IMG/VR virus record: IMGVR_UViG_3300008012_000261
Span: 1-20,465 of that record
Source: a virus
Direction: 5' to 3' (one strand)
DNA: 20,465 bases
The notes below the pieces were generated by a model. It did not search any database and was not told the origin of the DNA. It saw only the letters and a program-made list of their open reading frames with translations. Within the stretch, counting starts at the first letter, position 1. The number at the start of each line of letters is the position of its first letter. Below, piece by piece: positions 4,681 through 11,638 of the stretch. Position numbers and translations under genes: made by a program.

Positions 4681-6990
4681 CTAAATCGCGCAACTGTCAC
4701 AAGCTTCCTCCTCGGTGTCTAGAATTTTATTTAATAGGTCTTCGATAGATTGTTTCTCTTCTTTTGGTTCCTCTACTTCATCGCTCTTATTGTCGTAGGT
4801 GTTCTGGTAGTAAGATGTCTTCCAACCATACTTATATGTATTCAAAAAGTCACCCGCCATTACGGACACTGGGACTTCATTGTTGGGGTAGTTCTCTGGA
4901 TTGTAAGACCAGTTTCCACTGATGGCTTGGTCGAAGAACTTTTGCATGACTGCGACCACGTTGATATAGCCGCTATTATTAGGCATGTCCCACAGTAAAG
5001 TATAATTATTTTTGAGAGTGTTGAACTGCGGTACAATCTGTTTAAGGGGTCCCTTCTTGCTCTTTTTAACGGACAAGTATCCGCGAGGTGGTTCGATTCC
5101 ATTGGTTGCATTTGACACAACGGAACTGCTCTCCGAAGGCATTTGTGCGGACAGTGTGCTGTGTCGTAGTCCATGTTCGACGATGCTGGATCGTAAAGTC
5201 TCCCAATCATAATTGTACTCTGGGTTCACCAGTTCATCTACGTCTTTCTTGTATGTATCAATTGGCAGAATACCGTCTGCATACTTGGTGCGATCAAAGT
5301 AACCACACTTTCCTTTTTCGATAGCAATCTGATTAGATGCTTTCAGAAGATTGTATTGGAAAGACTCTGTAAGGGCATGTACTTTCTTAAGTGCTTCAGG
5401 ATCGTCATAGGATACGCCCTGCTTGGCGAGGTAATGGGCAAGACCGATATACCCAACCCCAAGAGACCTGCGGTTGATTGTAGACGCTTCTGCTGCCTTT
5501 ACAGGGTACTGTTGGTAATCAATCAATTCCTCAAGACCGCGAACAGCCAGATCACACAGCTCTTCCATATCATCCAGAGACTTTAGTTTGCCTACGTTGA
5601 CAGCAGACAAAATACACAGAGCAATCTCACCTTCGCCATCAATATGCTGAAGAGGATCTGTAGGCAGGGTGATCTCCTGGCACAGATTGCTCATGTTCAC
5701 CTTGTCCTTGAAGGAAGAGTGACTGTTGCAGTGGTCGATGTTCATCAGATACATCCGACCAGTCTCTGCTCGCTCCTTCAGGAGGTCCAGAATGAGTGCT
5801 TGAGCTTTGATAGTTTTCTTTGGAATCGATTCATCAGATTCATAGCGCGTATAGAGATCATCAAATTTGTCAGTGCCAAAAGCATTATAAAGACCTGGGA
5901 CATCGTGAGGTGAGAATAACGTGATGTCTCCATCCGTGATGAATCGCTCGTAGAAGAGTTTGGAGAGTTGGATTGAGTAGTCGAGTTTTCGGACACGGTT
6001 ATCTTCGCTTCCTTTGTTATTCTTTAGGACAATGATGTCTTGGATTTCTTGGTGCCAGATTGGGAAGTGGACAGTTGCGCTTCCGCCTCGAATGCCATTT
6101 TGAGTGCAGCATCTGACAGTGCTCTCAAACTTTTTGAGGAATGGAATAACACCCGTGTGCGCGACTTCTCCACCTCTGATCTTACTGTTGACGCCACGGA
6201 TTCTGCCTGCGTTGATACCGATGCCCGCCCTTTGTGCAACATATCTGCCGATAGCCATATCAGAACTAAAGATGCTATCGAGGGTGTCATCAGAATCAAC
6301 AAGAACACAGCTAGCAAATTGTCGAAGTGGAGTTCGCACTCCCGCCATGATAGGTGTGGGAATGTTGATTTTGTGCTTTGAGATTGCGTTGTAGTATCGT
6401 CTGACATAATCGAGTCTCGTAGACAAGGGGTATTCTGCGAAGAGAGTCAAGGCAATCATCATATACATGTACTGGGGAGTCTCATAGACATCTCCACCAC
6501 TACGATCCTGAACAAGATACTTGTCCACTACCTGGCGAAGACCAGCATAGGTAAACAGGTAGTCACGATCATGATCAATCCAACTATCAATCTTGATCCA
6601 ATCTTCATCGCTATACTTATCTAGGATTTCTTCATCGTAGACTTTATTAACTGTAGCATTATAAGCCGCGACATCAAAGACAGAAGGCATACCTTCCTTC
6701 CAAATGTTCTTGTGGAAAGTTTGCTTACGCAGACCGAACAGCAGCAGGCGAGCAGCGACGAACTGATAGTTAGGATGGTCCAGGTCGATCAGATCAGAAG
6801 CAGAACGAATCAGGATCTCTTGGATAGCCTCGGTGGTGATACCGTCATAGAACTGGATGCCCGAGTTCATTTCTACCTGCGATGCAGAGACACCACCAAG
6901 TCCCTTACATGCTTCATCGACCATCTTATGAATCTTATCCAAGTTGAGGGGTTCTTGTGAACCGTCTCGCTTTACAACATTGATGCTCAT
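4681..6990 (-). CDS. nrdA: Ribonucleotide reductase class Ia, large subunit
   Basis: The 769-aa product is the catalytic subunit that makes dNTPs for phage replication. It has an N-terminal ATP-cone-like region (VVKRDGSQEPLNLDKI), the active-site cysteine in FASCVLVDSDD, the radical segment SNLCQEITLPT (Asn-x-Cys-x-Glu as in E. coli N437/C439/E441), the second redox cysteine in ALCILSAVNVG, and NGIEPPRGYLS. The C-terminal CDSCAI carries the Cys pair reduced by thioredoxin or glutaredoxin. The ATG at 6990 overlaps the primase stop as ATGA and has GGAAAAAGG just upstream; the in-frame ATG at 7002 is less likely. It is followed after 28 nt by nrdB. Confidence 0.96.
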   Translation of the reverse strand: MSINVVKRDGSQEPLNLDKIHKMVDEACKGLGGVSASQVEMNSGIQFYDGITTEAIQEILIRSASDLIDLDHPNYQFVAARLLLFGLRKQTFHKNIWKEGMPSVFDVAAYNATVNKVYDEEILDKYSDEDWIKIDSWIDHDRDYLFTYAGLRQVVDKYLVQDRSGGDVYETPQYMYMMIALTLFAEYPLSTRLDYVRRYYNAISKHKINIPTPIMAGVRTPLRQFASCVLVDSDDTLDSIFSSDMAIGRYVAQRAGIGINAGRIRGVNSKIRGGEVAHTGVIPFLKKFESTVRCCTQNGIRGGSATVHFPIWHQEIQDIIVLKNNKGSEDNRVRKLDYSIQLSKLFYERFITDGDITLFSPHDVPGLYNAFGTDKFDDLYTRYESDESIPKKTIKAQALILDLLKERAETGRMYLMNIDHCNSHSSFKDKVNMSNLCQEITLPTDPLQHIDGEGEIALCILSAVNVGKLKSLDDMEELCDLAVRGLEELIDYQQYPVKAAEASTINRRSLGVGYIGLAHYLAKQGVSYDDPEALKKVHALTESFQYNLLKASNQIAIEKGKCGYFDRTKYADGILPIDTYKKDVDELVNPEYNYDWETLRSSIVEHGLRHSTLSAQMPSESSSVVSNATNGIEPPRGYLSVKKSKKGPLKQIVPQFNTLKNNYTLLWDMPNNSGYINVVAVMQKFFDQAISGNWSYNPENYPNNEVPVSVMAGDFLNTYKYGWKTSYYQNTYDNKSDEVEEPKEEKQSIEDLLNKILDTEEEACDSCAI

Positions 6991-7982
6991 ACCTTTTTCC
7001 ATTCGTTCAGTTTAAGAGTTGCTTCTAATCCTTGATATACATTGGATTCTACCACAGATTGAACGTCATGTCCATGAAGAACCATGTCATTGATGTCTTT
7101 CTGTGTGATTGATTTAGGCCAGATAACTACGGAGTTGCCTTGATTGATTGAGTTACGGATTCGGTTGACGATTTGTGGGTTTCGGGGTTCGTTATCATAA
7201 ACATAGCAGCAATCGCTAGCAAACCCACTAGGAAGTAGAACATCACTTCCGCACATAGCAATCGAATTGCGAATGAACGTTGAGTCGAAAGGACCTTCGC
7301 ATATGTATACTCTTTCATTAGTGTTTACCTTATCAAGACCAAAAAGTTTCGGTTGATTCTCGTCAAGAATAACCGTGATGTACCGTAGTTTCGTTGCTTT
7401 AGATAGTGACCTACCTTGAAAACCAAATAGTTTTTTGTCTGCTGTGTATAGAGGCAGAATAATACGTGGACTATCACCTCTCATGTCAGAGAAGGTTTCT
7501 TTCTGTTGATTGGTCCACTCCTTAAATTTAGGACAGTAAAAGAAGTAATCGAGATCTTTAATTTTTCGTTGCTCTAGATATTGCCTCGCCAGGTGAGAAG
7601 TATTTAGCTCCGAAATCTTTTGCAGTTTGATATCTTGTTCTGATTTCTTGAAGACTGGCTTCTTGAATTCAAACTTGGGTGATGCAGTTTGAGTATTCTT
7701 ACCAGTCAACCCCTCCCTATATCGTTCCAGGACATACTCATCGTAAAGAAGTTTGTTCTGATCCTTCAGGAAGTTAGTAAAAGTCCTACCTGCACCACAG
7801 TTGTGGCACTTGTAAACATAATCATTCTTCTTCTTAAACAGATACCCCCGTGCCTTGTCCTTACGCTTCTGGGAGTCACCACAGTATGGACAACGAAAGT
7901 TATACAGTCCTTCTTTCTTGCGTTCAAACCTCTGAAGAGAGGCAGAAACCATGCTGATATACTTTACGTCAAGATAGCTCAC
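6987..7982 (-). CDS. 61: DNA primase, T4 gp61-like
   Basis: This 331-aa DnaG-type primase makes RNA primers for lagging-strand synthesis with the gp41 helicase. The N-terminal zinc-binding domain has CPYC (residues 31-34) and KCHNC (C59 and C62). A TOPRIM-like core follows: a Glu motif in YICEGPFDS (about 227-234) and an acidic VYDNE motif (about 261-265). Length is close to T4 gp61 (342 aa). The start overlaps the upstream coiled-coil gene by 14 nt, and the stop overlaps nrdA by 4 nt. It is separated from gp43, uvsX and gp41 by about 7 kb of accessory and structural genes. Confidence 0.93.
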   Translation of the reverse strand: MSYLDVKYISMVSASLQRFERKKEGLYNFRCPYCGDSQKRKDKARGYLFKKKNDYVYKCHNCGAGRTFTNFLKDQNKLLYDEYVLERYREGLTGKNTQTASPKFEFKKPVFKKSEQDIKLQKISELNTSHLARQYLEQRKIKDLDYFFYCPKFKEWTNQQKETFSDMRGDSPRIILPLYTADKKLFGFQGRSLSKATKLRYITVILDENQPKLFGLDKVNTNERVYICEGPFDSTFIRNSIAMCGSDVLLPSGFASDCCYVYDNEPRNPQIVNRIRNSINQGNSVVIWPKSITQKDINDMVLHGHDVQSVVESNVYQGLEATLKLNEWKKV

Positions 7983-8403
7983 GGACCATAGGATTCACTG
8001 ATCCCATGATACCACTGGTTTGTATGTTAGTCAAGGGTCTTAACATAGGTCCAACCACTTGTCCAACCGCCACAAGAGTGGCAAGCACAGCACCTGCACC
8101 GACCACAAACTTCTGATTCGCATCAACCTTCTTTTGAATTCTATCAATTCTATCGTGCAAGATATTATGATTTTTTTCCTCTTGCTTTTTCATCTCCTCA
8201 ATCATTTTAATGATGAGTTGATCCGATCTTTCGTTATCATCTAGGCGATTCTCATGACGCTCTAATACAATGGCAATTTTGTTGCTATTGTCAGAGATAG
8301 TTGTTACCGCTCTCTCAAGCTTGTCAAGCATCTCTTTAGAGAGATCTTCATAAATTCCCAGTTTACTTTCCAAAACTGCTAGTTTACCAAGACCAAAGGC
8401 CAT
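7969..8403 (-). CDS. 144-aa coiled-coil protein with one membrane segment
   Basis: Residues 10-97 are heptad-rich and charged (MLDKLERAVTTISDN, MIEEMKKQEEKNHN, RIDRIQKKVDANQ), which predicts a long coiled coil. Residues 99-120 form one hydrophobic helix (VVGAGAVLATLVAVGQVVG), followed by a short tail. This layout is like XhlA-type hemolysin/holin accessory proteins, with the coiled coil in the cytoplasm and a C-terminal anchor, but the likeness is architectural only. The start has the strongest Shine-Dalgarno in the window (GAGGAG four nt before ATG 8403). It overlaps the primase start by 14 nt, so it may couple into the replication block. Confidence 0.8.
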   Translation of the reverse strand: MAFGLGKLAVLESKLGIYEDLSKEMLDKLERAVTTISDNSNKIAIVLERHENRLDDNERSDQLIIKMIEEMKKQEEKNHNILHDRIDRIQKKVDANQKFVVGAGAVLATLVAVGQVVGPMLRPLTNIQTSGIMGSVNPMVRELS

Positions 8404-8407
8404 GTCG

Positions 8408-8413
8408 CTCCTC
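8408..8413 (-). promoter_or_regulatory. Strong ribosome-binding site GAGGAG
   Basis: GAGGAG sits four nt upstream of ATG 8403 in a 12-nt gap. Most other starts here have weak or no Shine-Dalgarno, so the 144-aa membrane protein is probably translated at a high rate. Confidence 0.7.
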
Positions 8414-8415
8414 TA

Positions 8416-9135
8416 TCAAACGTTGCGGATAGCAAAGTCAAGAGCAGATTGATAAGTAGCAGCGTCTTTGTTCAGCATGTAGCGGAACTGGGTCTGTTGC
8501 TCATCAGGCAGCTGTGCATAACAAGCAGCGATACGCTTCGCTGAAAAATTGTCCAGGTTCTGTTGCGATCCATCACCAAAGGTGATCTTGGCGAATGATG
8601 CTTCTCCTGTTGGGTTGAGTTCCGAGGTTGCAACTTCTAATGCAACTTCCAGAGCGTCCATTTGTGCAGTATTTTCAGTAATCATGTTAGTAGTCACTTC
8701 AGTTTCTTCTTTCTTAAGTTTCTTTGTTTGATCAGATGCTTTCTTTTTGAAGTCTGCCATACGAGCCTTCATAAGAACGTCCATTTCTTTCGTCTTGGAC
8801 TGCATCTTCTTCTTTGCTTCGTCGCGCTTCTTCTGCAGATCTTTAGCACGGTTCAGTTTTTTCATCTGACCGATCTGCTTCTGCGCTCTCTCGGTCTCCG
8901 AGGGTGCAGCTTCAGAAATAGTTTTTTCTAGTTCTTCTTTCATTTTCTTACGGGACTGTATACGAGAGAGCATAGATTTTGCACCCTTGGTGCGACCATC
9001 TACCTTATCTTGATTTGCTTTTTTATAGCGACGATGTGATCTAGGATTGACAAATACAAAAGCAGGTGGGATCTGCAGACCAGCACCATTGCCTGCCATC
9101 ATTTCATTCAAATTAGGTTTAGTTCCTTCAGACAT
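8416..9135 (-). CDS. 239-aa lysine-rich coiled-coil protein
   Basis: Residues 30-150 are dominated by Lys, Glu and Gln in a heptad-like pattern (RKKMKEELEKTISEA, RAKDLQKKRDEAKKKM, KARMADFKKKASDQ), so a long helical or coiled-coil rod is likely. Before it is a neutral N-terminal segment with PPAFVFVNPRSHRRYKK; after it a compact C-terminal domain (FAKITFGDGSQQN, CYAQLPDEQQTQFRYML). No enzyme motif is visible. The organisation could suit a scaffold or a nucleic-acid-binding structural protein. ATG at 9135 lies within the end of the 118-aa gene (28-nt overlap). I recognise it only as a cyanophage-type hypothetical. Confidence 0.82.
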   Translation of the reverse strand: MSEGTKPNLNEMMAGNGAGLQIPPAFVFVNPRSHRRYKKANQDKVDGRTKGAKSMLSRIQSRKKMKEELEKTISEAAPSETERAQKQIGQMKKLNRAKDLQKKRDEAKKKMQSKTKEMDVLMKARMADFKKKASDQTKKLKKEETEVTTNMITENTAQMDALEVALEVATSELNPTGEASFAKITFGDGSQQNLDNFSAKRIAACYAQLPDEQQTQFRYMLNKDAATYQSALDFAIRNV

Positions 9136-9464
9136 TCTTGATCAACTTCTTCGTTTAAAGATTCAGGTAGACGATTAAGTACAAGCATAAATGCTTTTAG
9201 TGCTGGCCAGTGTGTCGCCTCTATCTTATAGAAGAGTAGAGGCGTAGCAGCATCATCAAATACATTATACATCACAATGACATGATTTAATATAAGATGA
9301 GTCTTCAATTCGCCATGAGTTTCATAGCGACGAAACAACCTTTTGATGTACTTAATCTTATTTAGATCTTTCTTAAAGTCATCAAAGGTAACAGAATTAG
9401 GATTATTATAATGTTTAATAGCAAACATTACCCAGTTGTCTGGGGTCAACTCATCAAATAGCAT
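9108..9464 (-). CDS. 118-aa conserved T4-like cyanophage hypothetical
   Basis: The sequence starts MLFDELTPDNWVMFAIKHY and continues with IKYIKRLFRRYETHG, LKTHLILNHVIVMYNVFDD and ATPLLFYKIE. I recall this pattern (a small helical protein with a basic patch followed by LILNH) from many marine T4-like phages, where it has no experimentally known function. It is soluble with no signal peptide. ATG at 9464 starts 7 nt after the stop of the Ig-domain protein, with no clear Shine-Dalgarno. It probably shares the late transcript driven from 10086-10093. Confidence 0.82.
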   Translation of the reverse strand: MLFDELTPDNWVMFAIKHYNNPNSVTFDDFKKDLNKIKYIKRLFRRYETHGELKTHLILNHVIVMYNVFDDAATPLLFYKIEATHWPALKAFMLVLNRLPESLNEEVDQECLKELNLI

Positions 9465-9471
9465 TTACTCA

Positions 9472-10053
9472 TCAAGCAACGGTGAGCAGAGCAGCATCAG
9501 AGGTGACATCAGCACCACCAACAACAGAGATGACTACACGATACTGATAAGTATCAAATCCTGTAGCATCAGAGATGTCAAGGGTTGCACCAGTAGCACC
9601 ACTGTATACTCCGCCATCTACGACATTAACAAATCCAAGTCCTTGATCTTCTTGCCACTGGAAGGATAGTGTTCCACCTGCTGGGCGGGATACCGCAGCA
9701 ACAACAAACTGTGCGGGATCACCAGTCAATACAGAAGCAGCTTGTGGTTGGTTATCAATAGTGATAGCGAAGTCTGCTGCGATTGCGTCGTCTGGTTGAG
9801 TCTCGTTAGAGTTGAGATCAGGATTAGCGATGGTTACAAGATGCTCTGCCTTATGACGGACGTTACCTTCGCCATCAGTATAGGTGTAGTATGACCACCA
9901 ACCAGGGGCATTGATACCACGATCCTTGTTCTCTTTCAAGGCCGCTTCTTGGTTATCTACAAATACAATAGTTTTTGCTTGAGCAGATGCTGCAATACCG
10001 CGACTTGCTTTCGTCACGTTGTCAGCACTGTCCGTTCTTCCGTATAAGGACAT
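9472..10053 (-). CDS. Virion structural protein with C-terminal Ig-like domain
   Basis: The 193-aa protein begins with SLYGRTDSADNVTKASRG, a conserved-looking N-terminal region that also has NAPGWWSYYTYTDGEGN at about residues 48-64. Residues 96-193 look like an Ig-like beta sandwich: alternating hydrophobic strands, the central LSFQWQEDQ strand, and YQYRVVISVV near the end before a terminal strand. Such Ig-like domains decorate phage virions (T4 Hoc and many cyanophage structural proteins) and are thought to bind surfaces weakly. A perfect TATAAATA lies upstream, directly after a terminator, so it opens a late unit. No cysteines are visible in the Ig domain, so no disulfide. Confidence 0.82.
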   Translation of the reverse strand: MSLYGRTDSADNVTKASRGIAASAQAKTIVFVDNQEAALKENKDRGINAPGWWSYYTYTDGEGNVRHKAEHLVTIANPDLNSNETQPDDAIAADFAITIDNQPQAASVLTGDPAQFVVAAVSRPAGGTLSFQWQEDQGLGFVNVVDGGVYSGATGATLDISDATGFDTYQYRVVISVVGGADVTSDAALLTVA

Positions 10054-10085
10054 GGTTTTTCCAGCGCGTTAATTTACCTAGTATA

Positions 10086-10093
10086 TATTTATA
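10086..10093 (-). promoter_or_regulatory. T4 late promoter TATAAATA
   Basis: TATAAATA is an exact match to the T4 late promoter, 33 nt upstream of ATG 10053 of the Ig-domain protein. It starts at the last T of a terminator's T-run, so upstream transcription stops and late transcription restarts at the same point. The untranslated leader then carries CTGGAAAAACC before the ATG. Confidence 0.75.
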
Positions 10094-10120
10094 AAAAATG
10101 GGAGAGGCGTACCTCTCCCA
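10093..10120 (-). terminator. Intrinsic terminator
   Basis: Minus strand TGGGAGAGG (10120-10112), four-base loop TACG, CCTCTCCCA (10107-10099), followed by TTTTTT (10098-10093). A 9-bp GC-rich stem with a T-run is a standard rho-independent terminator. It sits 6 nt after the stop of the 72-aa gene and ends the transcript coming from the accessory block. Confidence 0.88.
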
Positions 10121-10126
10121 ATATAT

Positions 10127-10345
10127 TCATTCACCTTCTGCAGGTGCTTCCTCTCTTGATTTAATAGCAGCGGAGACAACTTCTAGAAGTTGATCATCCA
10201 TATCGGTCTTCGTGAGTTTAACAGCTTTGCCTAGAATAACCAGACAAATGTCGATTAGTTTCTCACCTAGTTCTTCGTTATCGGGAATTTTAGATACTGC
10301 ATCAGAAATAATTTTTGATGCAAGTGGAAGTAGAAATGCAAGCAT
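10127..10345 (-). CDS. 72-aa small hydrophobic/amphipathic protein
   Basis: The start is placed at ATG 10345 (MLAFLLPLASKIISDAV). A longer in-frame version from 10414 would run back over the end of the upstream gene, its stop, the promoter and a hairpin, so it is less likely. The N-terminus is hydrophobic (residues 1-18), a second hydrophobic helix is ICLVILGKAVKL, and the end is acidic (REEAPAEGE). It may bind membranes or a virion surface. I recall short relatives in marine phages without a known role. It is followed directly by a terminator and preceded by a late-promoter motif with a 5' leader hairpin. Confidence 0.7.
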   Translation of the reverse strand: MLAFLLPLASKIISDAVSKIPDNEELGEKLIDICLVILGKAVKLTKTDMDDQLLEVVSAAIKSREEAPAEGE

Positions 10346-10353
10346 GATTTTAA

Positions 10354-10379
10354 GGGCATAATGTGCCCTATTATTTATT
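10354..10379 (-). promoter_or_regulatory. Late promoter motif followed by leader hairpin
   Basis: AATAAATA (10379-10372) includes the stop of the 84-codon frame (AAT AAA TAA). The predicted start near 10366 leads into GGGCA (10368-10364), loop CATTA, TGCCC (10358-10354), then TTAAAATC and ATG 10345. A GCATAA (10392-10387)/TTATGC (10361-10356) pairing would compete with this hairpin in read-through RNA, so early and late transcripts would fold differently. Confidence 0.55.
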
Positions 10380-10625
10380 CTTGTTCTTATGCTTCCACGC
10401 AGTAGCGTATGCAATACCCTCTTTATCTTTAGGATAGTTCTTCTTAATGTGCTTCACCATCCTTTCGTACTTCTTACCAGGAGGAGCGACTTCATCGAGT
10501 TCAACTGACTCTTTTTGCTGCTTCTTCACGGCACCGAGAACATACTTCTTATGCTTCTTTTTAGCAGAAGCATCTTCCGCTCCGTCTTTGATGTCAGGCA
10601 TCACTTCGACGGAAGCGGCTTTCAC
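10371..10625 (-). CDS. 84-codon frame: C-terminal module, probably reached by -1 frameshift
   Basis: The frame begins at GTG 10625, overlapping the stop of the 338-aa gene (GTGA), and contains no ATG before codon 9. It encodes a Lys-rich linker and the module APPGKKYERMVKHIKKNY then GIAYATAWKHK. I know this PPG-x-KYERMVKHIKK...AYATAWK module as a recurring C-terminal tail in marine phage structural-type proteins, which suggests it is the intended tail of the upstream protein. The junction has a dnaX-type slippery heptamer, an upstream GGGGAG and a downstream stem-loop. It may instead be initiated separately at GTG 10625 or ATG 10601, or the split could be a homopolymer sequencing error. The stop is part of a late-promoter motif. 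Confidence 0.72.
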   Translation of the reverse strand: MKAASVEVMPDIKDGAEDASAKKKHKKYVLGAVKKQQKESVELDEVAPPGKKYERMVKHIKKNYPKDKEGIAYATAWKHKNKNK

Positions 10626-10648
10626 TTTTTTTCTTCTTCAATCTCCCC
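10577..10648 (-). promoter_or_regulatory. Candidate programmed -1 ribosomal frameshift signal
   Basis: In 5'-3' order on the minus strand: GGGGAG (10648-10643); an 11-nt spacer; A AAA AAG in the zero frame of the 338-aa gene (10631-10625); the zero-frame stop TGA (10624-10622); a 6-nt spacer; and a stem CCGCTTCCGTC (10618-10608) with GACGGAGCGG (10586-10577). That stem is 10 bp with one bulged T. The loop holds an inner TGATG/CATCA stem. Heptamer, upstream Shine-Dalgarno and 3' stem match the E. coli dnaX arrangement. Slipping back one base reads GTG AAA GCC and enters the 84-codon frame, giving a 422-aa product. Confidence 0.72.
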
Positions 10649-11638
10649 ACGAAGCTCTGCCTGCTCCTTCATCTTCTTTTTGGTGTTGATGATCTTGGAG
10701 ACTTTCTTGCGGCGAGCAAGTAGATACTTGTCGGACTTGTCATGATCACCGTCATTGTCAACGTCCTTGTCTTCCTTGCCTACAGGATCAAGTTTCTTCT
10801 CACCAAGAACTTCTCTGTTCTTTGCGTCGTTAACAACGTGCTCATGAACTTCACTGATCATGATCTCAAGGTCTTCTACAGGTACATTATGGAGAATTGT
10901 GGTCTCTCTCATAATATCATAGTGAGTTACTGTTCCATCCTCAAGCATGGTGTGCTCACCAGGGATGACAGTGTACTCAAGACCTTCTTTCTTGACTTTC
11001 TTTGCACAGTTGTGCTTCTTAACCATCTTGCCAGACTTGGGGTCCTTCTCAAAGTATTCCTTAACGCAGTTATCAACACGCTTGCCACCCTTCATCTTGG
11101 TGCCCATCTGCTTATAACCTTTCCAGCAAGCCTTGCCGTCAAGTCCTTTCTTTTTCTCCATGATATAAGTCTCACCATTGAGTTCAAACTCAACAGTTTC
11201 CTTCTTCATAGCAGCCTTATCTTTCTTCTCACACTTGGAGCACCCTTTTCCTCCACAATAAGAGCAGGCTTCCTCACGGGCAACCACCTTCGTGGTGTCT
11301 TTAATTTCAGATCCGTGAGATTGTTTGATACCTGTACCAGCACGAAGATTGGGAGCAGGATCAGGCGCACCAGAGTTTGTTTTGGGATCTTTTGTAGAGA
11401 AATCATCTGCTTTCGCCTCCTTTCCTGCAAGGGATGGGATTGATGTAGAAGAATCAGCACCGCCTGCAGGACCAGGAGTTGGAAGTTCTTTCTTTTCTGG
11501 TGCTGGGATTGTAGTAGCCTCTTTAATTGTGGACTGTTGGAATCCTTCTCCACCCATCCACTTACCATAAGCTTCGATTAGTGCCTGTGAGTAGGCATCA
11601 TTATGTTGCACACTATTGACTGGTTTTTGTCTTTCCAT
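10622..11638 (-). CDS. 338-aa modular protein, zero-frame product of a likely frameshift gene
   Basis: The N-terminal 120 residues are Pro/Ser/Lys-rich and probably disordered. Residues 125-136 (CSYCGGKGCSKC) are a DnaJ-like zinc-binding cluster with two CxxC pairs. Residues 171-191 hold the CWKGYKQMGTKMKGGK module, which I recall from marine phage structural-type proteins. Residues 292-303 (DVDNDGDHDKSD) form an EF-hand-like calcium loop with D at positions 1, 3, 5 and 9 and Gly at 6. The tail is basic and ends GEIEEEKK on the slippery run. ATG at 11638 overlaps the 92-aa gene by 26 nt. The role is unknown; multi-domain, metal-binding and virion- or scaffold-associated is the best inference. 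Confidence 0.82.
   Translation of the reverse strand: MERQKPVNSVQHNDAYSQALIEAYGKWMGGEGFQQSTIKEATTIPAPEKKELPTPGPAGGADSSTSIPSLAGKEAKADDFSTKDPKTNSGAPDPAPNLRAGTGIKQSHGSEIKDTTKVVAREEACSYCGGKGCSKCEKKDKAAMKKETVEFELNGETYIMEKKKGLDGKACWKGYKQMGTKMKGGKRVDNCVKEYFEKDPKSGKMVKKHNCAKKVKKEGLEYTVIPGEHTMLEDGTVTHYDIMRETTILHNVPVEDLEIMISEVHEHVVNDAKNREVLGEKKLDPVGKEDKDVDNDGDHDKSDKYLLARRKKVSKIINTKKKMKEQAELRGEIEEEKK

Noticed and set aside
4653-4700. Longer NrdB start at GTG 4700
   Set aside because: It would overlap the nrdA C-terminal redox codons and add 16 residues without family support; ATG 4652 gives the expected N-terminus.
7611-7617. CTAAATA inside the primase gene
   Set aside because: It is internal to coding sequence with no downstream start nearby and no flanking inverted repeat; likely chance.
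9359-9365. CTAAATA inside the 118-aa gene
   Set aside because: It lies more than 220 nt from the next start with no hairpin; likely chance.
10742-11443. Long plus-strand open frame (233 codons) opposite the 338-aa gene
   Set aside because: It is antisense to a gene with recognisable modules; its translation is hydrophobic and low-complexity and no plus-strand gene is supported anywhere else in the window.
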